In this document: one piece after another, positions 13,683 to 21,296 of the stretch | How positions within the stretch are numbered: the stretch's first letter is position 1 | Layout: every line of letters begins with the position of its first letter | NCBI RefSeq assembly: GCF_902859915.1 | Contig: NZ_CADIKK010000031.1 | Coordinates: 30,998 to 94,997 of the forward strand | Length of the DNA: 64,000 nt | Reading direction: 5' to 3' | From: Paraburkholderia ultramafica | GTDB taxonomy: Bacteria > Pseudomonadota > Gammaproteobacteria > Burkholderiales > Burkholderiaceae | The notes under the pieces: model-generated | Databases searched by the model: none | What the model was told of the DNA's origin: nothing | The model's input: the letters and a program-made list of their open reading frames with translations, nothing else | Translations under genes and position numbers: made by a program

Positions 13683-15119
13683 ATGACGAAGAACACCTCT
13701 CGCGTGCCGCCGGAAGAGGCGCTCGTTCAGCGTGCGCGCCACCGCCGCTTCAGGGGCGCGACGCTGGCGGCGGCGTTTTCGCTGTTCGCGCTGTACGTCG
13801 CCTGGCATGAGGCGCACGGACCCGAAGCGCGCCCCGAAGACGAATTGCCGATCACGCGGGCCCGCGCCGACGCCGCATCGCAGCCGGCCAATGCCGCGGC
13901 GACGCCGGCCGCGGTGACCGGCAACGATCTGGTCAAGCGCGGCGAATACCTGACGCGCGCCGGTGATTGCGCGGCCTGCCACACGGCGGACAAGTCGCGT
14001 CCGTTCGCGGGCGGCCTGCCGATCGACACGCCGTTCGGCACTATCGTGACGCCGAACATCACACCTGACCCGGCCACCGGCATCGGCCGATGGAGCGACG
14101 CCGACTTTCTGCGTGCGATGCACGAAGGCATCGGCAAAGGCGGCGAGCGGCTTTACCCGGCGTTCCCGTATGCGGAGTACACGCGAGTCACCGAGCAGGA
14201 CGTGCTGGCCATTCGTGCGTATCTGAACACGCTCACGCCGATCCACTACACGCCGCCGGCCAATAACCTGACATTCCCGTTCAACCAGCGTTGGCTGATG
14301 GCGTTCTGGAACCTGTTCAATTTCACCGAAGGCCGCTTCGTTCCCGATCCGAAGCACAGCGCCGAGTGGAATCGCGGCGCATATCTGGTGCAAGGCCTCG
14401 CCCATTGCGACGAGTGCCACACGCCGCGCAATTTCATGCAGGGCCTGAAGTCAAGCTCGCGCTTCTCCGGTGCGGTGCAGGCCGGCTGGCATGCGTTCAA
14501 CATCACGCCGGACAAGATTAGCGGTGTGGGCGACTGGCGCAATGACGAACTGGTCGCGTATCTGGCGACCGGCGCAGCGGCGGGCCGCGCCAATGCCGCC
14601 GGCCCGATGGGCGAAGTGGTGGCCGACAGCACGCAGTATCTGACGCCGGTCGATCTGCGCTCGATCGTCACCTATCTGCGCTCGGTGCCGCCGATCAGCG
14701 GCGGCGAAACGCGCCCACGCCACCAATGGGGCAGTCCCGCCGCCGACGTCACCGCGCTGCGTGGCACCACGATCAGCGGAGTGAACGGCGCGCAGCTCTT
14801 CGTGGCCAATTGCGCGACCTGCCATAGCTGGACGGGCCAGGGTGTGGGGGCGAGCGCGCCGGGGGCGTATCCGTCGCTGATCCACAATTCGACGGTCGGC
14901 GCGAGCGATGCCAACAATCTGGCGATGGTGATCCTGCACGGCGTCAGTCGCACGACGACGCATGCGGACGTGCTGATGCCCGCATTCGGCAACCAGCTCA
15001 CCAACGACCAGGTGGCCGCGATCACCAACTATGTCACCAGACAGTTCGGCAATCCGCAGTCGAGCGTGACGGTCGAGCAAGTCGCCAAGCTGCGCACGCA
15101 GCTACGCCCGTGGCAATAA
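13683..15119 (+). CDS. tri-haem cytochrome c subunit of a membrane-bound sugar/alcohol dehydrogenase
   Basis: Protein of 478 aa with three c-type haem sites: CAACH (residues 96-100), CDECH (242-246) and CATCH (377-381). An N-terminal hydrophobic segment (GATLAAAFSLFALYVAWH, residues 25-42) serves as signal or anchor. This architecture is that of the periplasmic cytochrome subunit of FAD-GMC dehydrogenases (gluconate 2-dehydrogenase type), which passes electrons from the flavoprotein to ubiquinone. The start is the ATG at 13683 with a GGAGAG Shine-Dalgarno. Its flavoprotein partner just upstream is truncated, so this subunit is probably orphaned unless another dehydrogenase uses it. A hairpin with a T-rich tail follows the gene. 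Confidence 0.9.
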   Translation: MTKNTSRVPPEEALVQRARHRRFRGATLAAAFSLFALYVAWHEAHGPEARPEDELPITRARADAASQPANAAATPAAVTGNDLVKRGEYLTRAGDCAACHTADKSRPFAGGLPIDTPFGTIVTPNITPDPATGIGRWSDADFLRAMHEGIGKGGERLYPAFPYAEYTRVTEQDVLAIRAYLNTLTPIHYTPPANNLTFPFNQRWLMAFWNLFNFTEGRFVPDPKHSAEWNRGAYLVQGLAHCDECHTPRNFMQGLKSSSRFSGAVQAGWHAFNITPDKISGVGDWRNDELVAYLATGAAAGRANAAGPMGEVVADSTQYLTPVDLRSIVTYLRSVPPISGGETRPRHQWGSPAADVTALRGTTISGVNGAQLFVANCATCHSWTGQGVGASAPGAYPSLIHNSTVGASDANNLAMVILHGVSRTTTHADVLMPAFGNQLTNDQVAAITNYVTRQFGNPQSSVTVEQVAKLRTQLRPWQ

Positions 15120-15136
15120 TGACCGCAAAGGCCGCG

Positions 15137-15175
15137 TGTTTCCGGCAAGGCATCCCGGAAACATGCCGTTTTTGC
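15137..15175 (+). terminator. probable intrinsic terminator of the cytochrome c gene
   Basis: TGTTTCCGG (15137-15145) pairs with CCGGAAACA (15155-15163), followed shortly by a run of five T (about 15169-15173). It begins 18 bp after the cytochrome stop codon. Confidence 0.65.
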
Positions 15176-15265
15176 GTTGTTTTGCGTCATTTTTGCTTTC
15201 TCATTCGCCAGAATACGATCGGCACCGCGCATACGCGCTCGCGGATGCAGCATTATCATGAGTAT

Positions 15266-16003
15266 ATGGCTTCCGTACTCGTCAACTCCGTCCAGCATCA
15301 TGCAGCCAATGCGAGCGGCCGCGACTTCGTGGTCGGCGATCTGCACGGCTGCGTCGACGCATTGCGCTATCTGCTGCGCATGATCGCGTTCGACCCGGCG
15401 CGCGACCGGCTCTTTTCGGTCGGCGATCTGGTCGATCGCGGCGAACATTCCGAGCAGGCTCTGGCGCTGCTCGACAAGCCGTGGTTCTTCGCCGTGCTCG
15501 GCAATCACGAAGACACGCTGTGCGCTGTCGCCGATGGGCGTTTGCGGCCTCAGTGGTGGTATGGAATCGGCGGCACGTGGGCGATGGGTCTGCCCGACGA
15601 ACGCTTGCAACACTACGCGGAACATCTGCGGATGCTGCCGCTCGTGCGGGTGGTCGGCAGCGGAAAAGAGCGCTTCAATATTCTGCATGCCGAATTTTTC
15701 GGCACGGACGCCGATCTCGACGCGGGGAATTTTTCCGCCGAGACCCGCCAGCAATTGCTTTGGGGACGCGACCTGGCATTGGGCAACGGCGATCCGGCGC
15801 GGCAACGCGGACTTTCGCTGACCTATTGCGGCCATACGCCGATGCGTGACATCAAGCAGATCGGTTCGCAGGTGTTCATCGACACCGGCGCATTCGGGCC
15901 GGGCGGCAAGCTGACGATCGTGCAGCCTCAGGCATTGCTGCGCTGGTCGATCTCGGTCGACGAAGCGCGCGCCGAAGGGGCGGCGGCGCTGGCTTTGCCC
16001 TGA
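15266..16003 (+). CDS. PPP-family serine/threonine protein phosphatase (bis(5'-nucleosyl)-tetraphosphatase-like)
   Basis: Calcineurin-like metallophosphatase of about 245 aa with the full PPP motif set: GDLHGCVDAL, GDLVDRGEHS, GNHED and CGHTPM. These ligate two metal ions and bind phosphate. Close relatives are phage-lambda-type and PrpA/PrpB-type protein phosphatases and symmetrical ApnA hydrolases; the substrate cannot be decided here. I start it at the ATG at 15266 (MASVLVNSVQHH). An ATG at 15245 (MQHYHEYMASVL) is equally possible, and neither has a strong ribosome-binding site. It stands alone between the cytochrome terminator and the convergent RES toxin gene. Confidence 0.88.
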   Translation: MASVLVNSVQHHAANASGRDFVVGDLHGCVDALRYLLRMIAFDPARDRLFSVGDLVDRGEHSEQALALLDKPWFFAVLGNHEDTLCAVADGRLRPQWWYGIGGTWAMGLPDERLQHYAEHLRMLPLVRVVGSGKERFNILHAEFFGTDADLDAGNFSAETRQQLLWGRDLALGNGDPARQRGLSLTYCGHTPMRDIKQIGSQVFIDTGAFGPGGKLTIVQPQALLRWSISVDEARAEGAAALALP

Positions 16004-16037
16004 GCGCGTGCGCCGCCGGGACTGTCTGGCCCGTTCA

Positions 16038-16739
16038 TCAGCCGACCTGGCTGAGTTCGAACACCATATCCACGCTCGTACCGTTCCAGTTGTATTCCAG
16101 ATACGCCGCGTGATGGCAGTCGCGCAGCAGCGTGGTCCGGAACGCGGCGAGGCATTCGCCTTCGGCATCCCGCACCGACGGATAGACGACGCCCGGCGCA
16201 CCCGCTTCGCGCACCGTGCGGCCGAGCGACTGCCCGGCCAGATAATCGTCCGGCGACAGCACGGAGAGATCGAGCGAAGCGTCGTTGCGCAGGTCGACCA
16301 CGTTGCCTTGCGCCGCCACTGTGTAGAGACGCATCTGCTGGCGCATCGGCGGCTCGGCGGTTGCTTCGAGAAATTTTCCCGTGTGATAACGCGTTTCGGC
16401 AATCGCGGTGGCGCGCGAGCGCGCGCAATAGAACACGCCGTAGGTGCCGTCGGAGAAGCGGCTGCCGAGCGGATTCAGATGCGTCAACGCGGCCATGATC
16501 GGTCCGTAGCCCGGGCCGAAGCGGCGCTCTTCGCGCGGCACCAGATCGAGCTCGCCGATTTCGGTGCGCAGCCGGTCGTTGGTCATCGCTTCGAGCGCGT
16601 ACAGCGCGTCGAAATCTTCAGGGGAGGCGACCCGGTCGAACAGATTCACGGCGGGAAAGCGCGTCGGAATCACACGATACGCGGGCGACCAGTCGAGCGG
16701 CGCGGTGGGCCAGCGGTCCTGCCAATGCGGTTGTGTCAC
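16038..16739 (-). CDS. RES-domain toxin (NAD+-degrading family)
   Basis: Protein of 233 aa with the RES domain, named for conserved Arg, Glu and Ser: the segments YGVFYCARSRATAIAETRYH and GVVYPSVRDAEGECLAAFR carry these positions. Characterised RES toxins (for example MbcT, and the Pseudomonas RES-Xre pair) are NAD+ phosphorylases or glycohydrolases that stop growth by depleting NAD+. The start is a GTG at 16739 whose bases overlap the stop of the upstream antitoxin gene (GTGA), so translation is coupled. The pair forms a type II toxin-antitoxin module. Confidence 0.9.
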   Translation of the reverse strand: MTQPHWQDRWPTAPLDWSPAYRVIPTRFPAVNLFDRVASPEDFDALYALEAMTNDRLRTEIGELDLVPREERRFGPGYGPIMAALTHLNPLGSRFSDGTYGVFYCARSRATAIAETRYHTGKFLEATAEPPMRQQMRLYTVAAQGNVVDLRNDASLDLSVLSPDDYLAGQSLGRTVREAGAPGVVYPSVRDAEGECLAAFRTTLLRDCHHAAYLEYNWNGTSVDMVFELSQVG

Positions 16740-17173
16740 GCCCAGCCGCCTCGCATCGCGTCAAGATACTGGCGCACGGCCACGAGGTCGCTGATATTGC
16801 CCGCCAGCATGCGGTCCAGCGCGCGGCGGCCGCCGAACGGCGGCGCGCTGTTGGGGCGTTTGACCCAGGCGTCGGCGGCGCTCGGTTGCGGCAGCAGGAT
16901 TTGCAACGCCTTGTAGATGCCGAGCAGCAGCGACAGGCGCTCGAGCGTGTCGCGCCCGAGACGGGCCGTTTCAGGCGCCTGCTTCCATTTGAAGAACGTA
17001 GAGCGGCCCGGCGAGCCGAGCAGCACGATCTGCTCGTCGGCGTTCAGGTCCCAGTCGCGCGCAATGTTGAAGAACGCGCGCAGACCCGCCGCGGTCATTT
17101 GCGTGAGCGTGGGTTCCGAAATGGGCCGGCGAATCGGCTCCTCGGGCGAGTTGAGGCGGGCAGCGTGGGCCAT
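16736..17173 (-). CDS. Xre/MbcA/ParS-type antitoxin
   Basis: Antitoxin of 145 aa for the RES toxin that follows with a 4-bp overlap. The central part (ARDWDLNADEQIVLLGSPGR) resembles an Xre-like helix-turn-helix, and the C-terminal part (NSAPPFGGRRALDRMLAG, GNISDLVAVRQYLDAMRGGW) is the DUF2384/MbcA-ParS toxin-binding domain: 'P-x-x-F-G-G-R-x-A-L-D-x-M-L' is its hallmark. The start is the ATG at 17173. Members of this family bind their own promoter, so the very AT-rich stretch just upstream (17174-17228) is the likely autoregulated promoter. Confidence 0.9.
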   Translation of the reverse strand: MAHAARLNSPEEPIRRPISEPTLTQMTAAGLRAFFNIARDWDLNADEQIVLLGSPGRSTFFKWKQAPETARLGRDTLERLSLLLGIYKALQILLPQPSAADAWVKRPNSAPPFGGRRALDRMLAGNISDLVAVRQYLDAMRGGWA

Positions 17174-17240
17174 GAGCGGGTAAGTCCCTATATGTACTTA
17201 AAATTAATATTAGTCTAAATATGGATTTTTGCAAGAGAAT
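17174..17240 (-). promoter_or_regulatory. AT-rich promoter/operator region of the Xre-RES operon
   Basis: About 50 bp of strikingly AT-rich sequence (TTAAAATTAATATTAG at about 17199-17214) stand out in GC-rich surroundings between the divergent antitoxin gene and the secreted protein gene. Promoters for both directions probably lie here. I cannot assign exact -35/-10 boxes. Confidence 0.45.
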
Positions 17241-17285
17241 ATAATCCCGGCTCGTCATGCAGTCGAAGATCAGGAGAAGCAGGAG

Positions 17286-17942
17286 ATGTGGGTTCGAGCA
17301 GTAGCAGCGGCGCTTGCCATGTGGTGTGTGTCGGACGCAGCGATGGCTGCGGGTTATACGGAAGTCTGGAATCCGCCCGAGGCGAGCGGGCATGCCGCGA
17401 AGCCGCCGAAGAACAAGCAGGGTGCGGCCAGGGTTAAGGCGGGTGGCGGTTTGAAGGCCGGTTCGAAAGTCGCCTCGAAGGCTGGGTCAAAGGCAAAAGC
17501 CGGTTCAAAGCACATGGCGAGCGTCCAGCACGCGGCGCCGCAAGTGGCTTCGGCAGCCGGAGCGGGGCACGGCGACAAGCGGGCGGCGCATGGCAGCGTG
17601 AAGAAGGTGGCGGCCAAGGGGACGGCGAAGAGCGGCGCCAGGCTACCGGCCGCGGGCAAGCCCAAGGAGAAAGCTGTCGTGACGGTGCAGGCCGGAAAGT
17701 CGCACGCACAGCTCGCGCAGGCGAAGCCGGGTCAGGGTAAGGTCGTGCACGCCAACCTGGTTCAAAGCCGCACGGCTCATCCTCATGTGGTCAAGGTCGC
17801 GGCGAAAAACGGCGCGGCGAAACCGGCTGTGTCCCACATGAGTGCGCCGGCCATGTCCGCAAACGTTAGCGCGGGCCCGGCGGACGCAGCCACCAATCCG
17901 GCGACCGCCAGCAGCGGTTCGCTGCCGCCGATCATCCACTGA
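17286..17942 (+). CDS. putative exported Ala/Lys/Gly-rich low-complexity protein
   Basis: Function not recognised. The 218-aa protein has an apparent signal peptide (MWVRAVAAALAMWCVSDAAM, cleavage near AMA-AGY). A low-complexity basic region follows, dominated by Ala, Lys, Gly, Val and His, with short repeats such as LKAGSKVASKAGSKAKAGSK. The C terminus is Ala/Ser/Pro-rich (SSGSLPPIIH). The start at 17286 is supported by an AGGAG about 9 nt upstream. The basic repeats recall histone-H1-like or cell-envelope-binding tails, but no domain is visible. It is divergent from the toxin-antitoxin operon and appears monocistronic. Confidence 0.6.
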   Translation: MWVRAVAAALAMWCVSDAAMAAGYTEVWNPPEASGHAAKPPKNKQGAARVKAGGGLKAGSKVASKAGSKAKAGSKHMASVQHAAPQVASAAGAGHGDKRAAHGSVKKVAAKGTAKSGARLPAAGKPKEKAVVTVQAGKSHAQLAQAKPGQGKVVHANLVQSRTAHPHVVKVAAKNGAAKPAVSHMSAPAMSANVSAGPADAATNPATASSGSLPPIIH

Positions 17943-18048
17943 TCCCGACTCACGCCGCGCGTTTGCGTCTGGGTTTGCCGCCGGGCGGCCCCAACGCCGT
18001 GCGGCCAAGCTCGACGCGTTTGCCGCCTCCCGCTGTTTCCGTGCGGCG

Positions 18049-18450
18049 TCACGCGACTTTGCGCGGTCGACCGCCTTTCTTGCCGTTCTCGCGTGCAGCC
18101 GCCGACTTCGCCTCCGATTTGACGCTGCCGCCGCTGCGGCCGATATCGCGCATCCACGCTTTGGAGCCGAATACGCCGTCGATCAGGCCGTGGACCGATA
18201 CCACCACGTCGAGCGCCGGAAACACAAGCGCCGAACCGAGGCCGAAAATCTGGATCTCGCGCAGATCCGCTGGCGCAGCGTTGTGCAAACCCTCGATATA
18301 GGCGACTGGCACCAGCAGCGAAATGCCGTTGGTCAGCGTGATTTCGAGGCGTTTCGTCCGCGATTTATAGCATGCGCTACGCGCGGCGGGACGTTTGGCG
18401 GTTTCGGCGCCACGTTGCTGCGCAAGCCGCCATTCTTCGCTGCTGTTCAT
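18049..18450 (-). CDS. DUF2442 domain protein
   Basis: Protein of 133 aa. The N-terminal ~70 residues (TKRLEITLTNGISLLVPVAY, ADLREIQIFGLGSALVFPAL) match the DUF2442 fold, and the tail (SAAARENGKKGGRPRK) is basic, as often seen in these proteins. The start is the ATG at 18450; it overlaps the end of a frameshifted DUF4160 gene (TCATGA), so the two were translationally coupled. DUF4160-DUF2442 pairs are widespread and often suspected to be small toxin-antitoxin-like modules. That role is inference, not shown here. Confidence 0.8.
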   Translation of the reverse strand: MNSSEEWRLAQQRGAETAKRPAARSACYKSRTKRLEITLTNGISLLVPVAYIEGLHNAAPADLREIQIFGLGSALVFPALDVVVSVHGLIDGVFGSKAWMRDIGRSGGSVKSEAKSAAARENGKKGGRPRKVA

Positions 18451-18690
18451 GAGTGGATTCCTTTCCAGGCGGAGCACAGGAACGGCACCATTTCGTTAAT
18501 ACGTTTCGCCAGCCGACGCGCTTCGCGTTCTGAGTACCCTCGAACCTCACGGAGTGTCACCGGGCCCCTTGGGACAATTCAAGATAAAGATCAGCTCACC
18601 ATCCGGACCGAGAACATGAACATGAGGCGGTGCATGATCGTGAGGGTAGATCACCACGATCAGCCCGTCGATTCGGGCAATGATGGGCAT
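18447..18690 (-). pseudogene. DUF4160 gene interrupted by a +1 frameshift
   Basis: From the ATG at 18690 the frame reads MPIIARIDGLIVVIYPHDHA and then PPHVHVLGPDGELIFILN, the clear DUF4160 N terminus, but stops early after NCPKGPGDTP. In the next frame it continues VTLREVRGYSEREARRLAKR and ends SAWKGIHS, the expected C-terminal half, stopping exactly on the DUF2442 start. The span is 244 nt, one more than a multiple of three. Removing a single G from the CCCGGTG near the middle (about 18570) restores one open frame. It may be a true pseudogene, a sequencing error or a programmed shift. Confidence 0.8.
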
Positions 18691-18746
18691 AGCCACGATT
18701 ATATACCGTAGCCGCTTGGGTTATTGGGATGGTGCGCCCGAATACC

Positions 18747-19604
18747 TCAAGCGCTTGCCAACCCATTCGCCACCAACCGCAACGTCTCCACCGACCGCGG
18801 ATCCCGCACCCGCGAATGCAGCGTCACGCGCGATTCCGGCAGCGTCGGCAGACCCAGCCGCGCGCCGACGTCGAGCAAGCCGCGCGGCGCCACTCTGCGC
18901 GCCAGCGGCGATACCGCCAGACCTGCCGCCACCGCTGCGCCGACCGCCGCCACGCCGCCGCCGACGAACACCTCCTGCCACGCAACCCCCGCCTCCGTCA
19001 GCGCGCGCAACGCCACGTCGCGTACGTTGCACGGCGGACTCAGCAGTGCCAGCGCCAATGGTTCGCCAACCCTCGGCAGCCACGCCGGCGTCGCGAGCCA
19101 GCCGAGCGGTTCGCTGAACAGCACTTGCGCGTCGTCGCGCGGCGGTTCGTCGGCGCCGTAACGGACGATCGCCGCGTCGAGCCGGCGTTCGTCGAATTGC
19201 GCGAGCAGCGCCGCCGATGTCCCCATGTGCAATTCGACCACCAGACCGGGGTCGTGCGCATTGAGCCGGCCGAGCAGCAGCGGCAAATCGGGCCCCGCGA
19301 CGTGCTCGCTGAGCCCCAGCACGAGCCGCCGGCGCTCCACCGACAGTGAACCCAGCGCGCGCTCATGCGCGTTCAACAACTCGCGTGCGGCGCTGAGAAA
19401 CGCGTTGCCGTCGGCGGAAAGACGCACGACGCGCGGTGTGCGCTCCAGCAACTGCTTGCCCAGATGCGCTTCCAGCCGCTTGAGCTTCAGACTGACAGCC
19501 GATTGCGTGGTGTCGAGCGCGTCCGCCGCACGCGTGAAACTGTGCAGATCGGCGACCAGAACGAACGCTCGCACCGCATCGAGATCGAGGACTTTCATTT
19601 TCAA
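18747..19604 (-). CDS. LysR-family transcriptional regulator
   Basis: Protein of 285 aa of normal LysR length. The N-terminal winged helix-turn-helix is unmistakable (AVRAFVLVADLHSFTRAADA, TTQSAVSLKLKRLEAHLGKQ, about residues 10-50), followed by a substrate-binding domain (LVLGLSEHVAGPDLPLLLGR onward). A second in-frame Met (MKVLDLD, 19598) is an equally good start. It is divergent from the tautomerase gene across 94 bp, the classical arrangement for a LysR regulator and its target, so I infer that it controls the tautomerase and itself. The effector is unknown. Confidence 0.9.
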   Translation of the reverse strand: MKMKVLDLDAVRAFVLVADLHSFTRAADALDTTQSAVSLKLKRLEAHLGKQLLERTPRVVRLSADGNAFLSAARELLNAHERALGSLSVERRRLVLGLSEHVAGPDLPLLLGRLNAHDPGLVVELHMGTSAALLAQFDERRLDAAIVRYGADEPPRDDAQVLFSEPLGWLATPAWLPRVGEPLALALLSPPCNVRDVALRALTEAGVAWQEVFVGGGVAAVGAAVAAGLAVSPLARRVAPRGLLDVGARLGLPTLPESRVTLHSRVRDPRSVETLRLVANGLASA

Positions 19605-19698
19605 TGGATATAGATGAAATAGCCGATGATGTCTGTTTATTATGACTGAGCCCGCCTAAGCTGTGTTTACCCAATCAACGCAAGCAAGGAGTTTCATC

Positions 19699-20082
19699 AT
19701 GCCGCTCACCCGAATCGCATTGCGCGCCGGCAAGCCCTCCGAATACCGGAAGGCGCTGACGGAAAGCATCCAACGCTCGCTGGTGGAGACCTTCAACGTG
19801 CCGAAGGACGACATCTTCATGCTGATCACCGAGCACGAGGCCGGCAATTTCGTCTATGACAGGCAGTATCTGAACGTCGGGCGCAGCGACGATCTCGTGC
19901 TGATTCAGATCACGTTGAACAACACACGAACGCTCGACCAGAAGAAGACGTTGTATAAGCGGATGGCGGACGAACTGGCGAAGTCGCCGGGGCTGCGTCG
20001 AGAAGATGTGTTCATTAGTCTCGTCGAGGTGGAGAAGGAGAACTGGTCGTTCGGCAACGGGATTGCGCAGTACGCGGTTTGA
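19699..20082 (+). CDS. tautomerase-family protein (malonate-semialdehyde-decarboxylase-like)
   Basis: Protein of 127 aa of the tautomerase superfamily, single-domain 'tautomerase_2' group. It starts MPLTRIALRAGKPSEYRKAL, so removal of the initiator Met exposes the catalytic Pro-1. The segment FMLITEHEAGNFVYDRQYLN and the ending VEKENWSFGNGIAQYAV are typical. The start at 19699 has an AAGGA Shine-Dalgarno and follows directly on the LysR divergent promoter region. The family handles keto-enol tautomerisation or related chemistry; the natural substrate is not evident. Confidence 0.85.
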   Translation: MPLTRIALRAGKPSEYRKALTESIQRSLVETFNVPKDDIFMLITEHEAGNFVYDRQYLNVGRSDDLVLIQITLNNTRTLDQKKTLYKRMADELAKSPGLRREDVFISLVEVEKENWSFGNGIAQYAV

Positions 20083-20174
20083 AGGCCGCGCCGCGCGTCA
20101 TGGCGGGCGAGTTCCACGCGAGGCAGGCGGCAGTGCCGCCTGCTGTTCGTTTCGCCCATTCGTGAAACTGTGAA

Positions 20175-20310
20175 CGGAGCCCTGCTGGATACTGTGGTTC
20201 CGTTCCTCGGAGGCCGTTGCGATCTCGCCGACGATATCCGACACGCGGCGGATCGCTTCCTTGATGTCGGCCATCGCGTTCGCTGGCGCGCCACTGAGCG
20301 GATCGTTGCC
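20175..20310 (-). pseudogene. fragment of a methyl-accepting chemotaxis protein signalling domain
   Basis: The minus strand encodes AMADIKEAIRRVSDIVGEIA followed by TASEERNHSIQQ, which resembles the heptad-repeat hairpin of the MCP cytoplasmic domain (typically ..DIVxSVKRVTDIMGEIxxAS..). No transmembrane, HAMP or further signalling sequence surrounds it. I treat it as a relic of a deleted chemoreceptor gene. Confidence 0.6.
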
Positions 20311-20370
20311 AACGCGCGCGTCGGTATAATGATTCGCTGTCCTTGCCTGGACCTTCGACCGCTCTCCGCC

Positions 20371-21207
20371 ATGACACCCGAACGCACCGATCCTCCCCAC
20401 GAATCCCTCGAACTCGGCGGCTCCGTCTGGTTTCAGGCCGGCGCGCGGACGCTCGGCGGCGCGTCGCGGATCGCGCTGCTCGCGGCGATCGGCGAAACCG
20501 GCTCGATCACCAGCGCGGCGAAGGCCGTCGGCATGAGCTACAAAGGCGCGTGGGACGCCGTCGACACGATGAACAACCTCGCCGGCGAGCCGCTCGTCGT
20601 GCGCCTGACCGGCGGCAAAGGCGGTGGCGGCACCACGCTCACGCCGCGCGCGGTGAAGCTGATCGAAACGTTTCGCGCGGTCGAACGCGAGCACCGGCGT
20701 TTTCTCGAACGTGCGGGCGCGGCGATCGAAGGCTTCGCGACGGATTGGGATCTGATTGGCCGCATCGGCGTGAAGACCAGCGCGCGCAACCAGTTCTACG
20801 GCACGGTGTCGGCGATCACGCGCGGCACCGTCAACGACGAAGTCTCGCTGGCGCTGCCGGGCGGTCACACGATCGTCGCCGTGCTCACGCATGAGAGCAC
20901 CGAGACGCTCGGCCTGGCCGACGGCGTGGCGGCGTTCGCGTTGATCAAGGCGTCGTGGGTCGTGCTGCTCGTCGAAGCCGCGAGCGGCACGCCGCCCAGG
21001 CTCTCGGCGCGCAATCAGTTGCGCGGCACCGTGCAGAGCGTGAAGCGCGGCGCGGTGAATGCCGAGGTGTCGCTGGTGCTCGACGGCGGCGCGGTCATCA
21101 CGGCGGTCGTCACCAATGAAAGCGTCGATACGCTGGGCCTCGTGGAGGGCGCAAGCGCTGTCGCGGCGTTCAAGGCGTCGAGCGTGATTCTTGGCGTGAA
21201 GGATTGA
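20371..21207 (+). CDS. modE: ModE-type molybdate-responsive transcriptional regulator
   Basis: Protein of 278 aa with the ModE layout. An N-terminal winged helix-turn-helix (RIALLAAIGETGSITSAAKA, GMSYKGAWDAVDTMNNLAGE, about residues 35-70) is followed by two tandem Mop/TOBE molybdate-binding domains (SARNQFYGTVSAITRGTVND, about 130-195; SARNQLRGTVQSVKRGAVNA, about 210-275). It represses molybdate uptake genes when molybdate is bound. The start is the ATG at 20371. It faces a decayed modB on the opposite strand, so its usual local target is gone and it may act on mod or molybdoenzyme genes elsewhere. Confidence 0.92.
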   Translation: MTPERTDPPHESLELGGSVWFQAGARTLGGASRIALLAAIGETGSITSAAKAVGMSYKGAWDAVDTMNNLAGEPLVVRLTGGKGGGGTTLTPRAVKLIETFRAVEREHRRFLERAGAAIEGFATDWDLIGRIGVKTSARNQFYGTVSAITRGTVNDEVSLALPGGHTIVAVLTHESTETLGLADGVAAFALIKASWVVLLVEAASGTPPRLSARNQLRGTVQSVKRGAVNAEVSLVLDGGAVITAVVTNESVDTLGLVEGASAVAAFKASSVILGVKD

Positions 21208-21296
21208 GCGCGAGGAAGACGCAAGCGGTGCAAGCGGACGCCAGCGCCGCGCGCCTGAGTCAACGCATGCTGCGTTCGTAGCCGGCGAACGGCATG

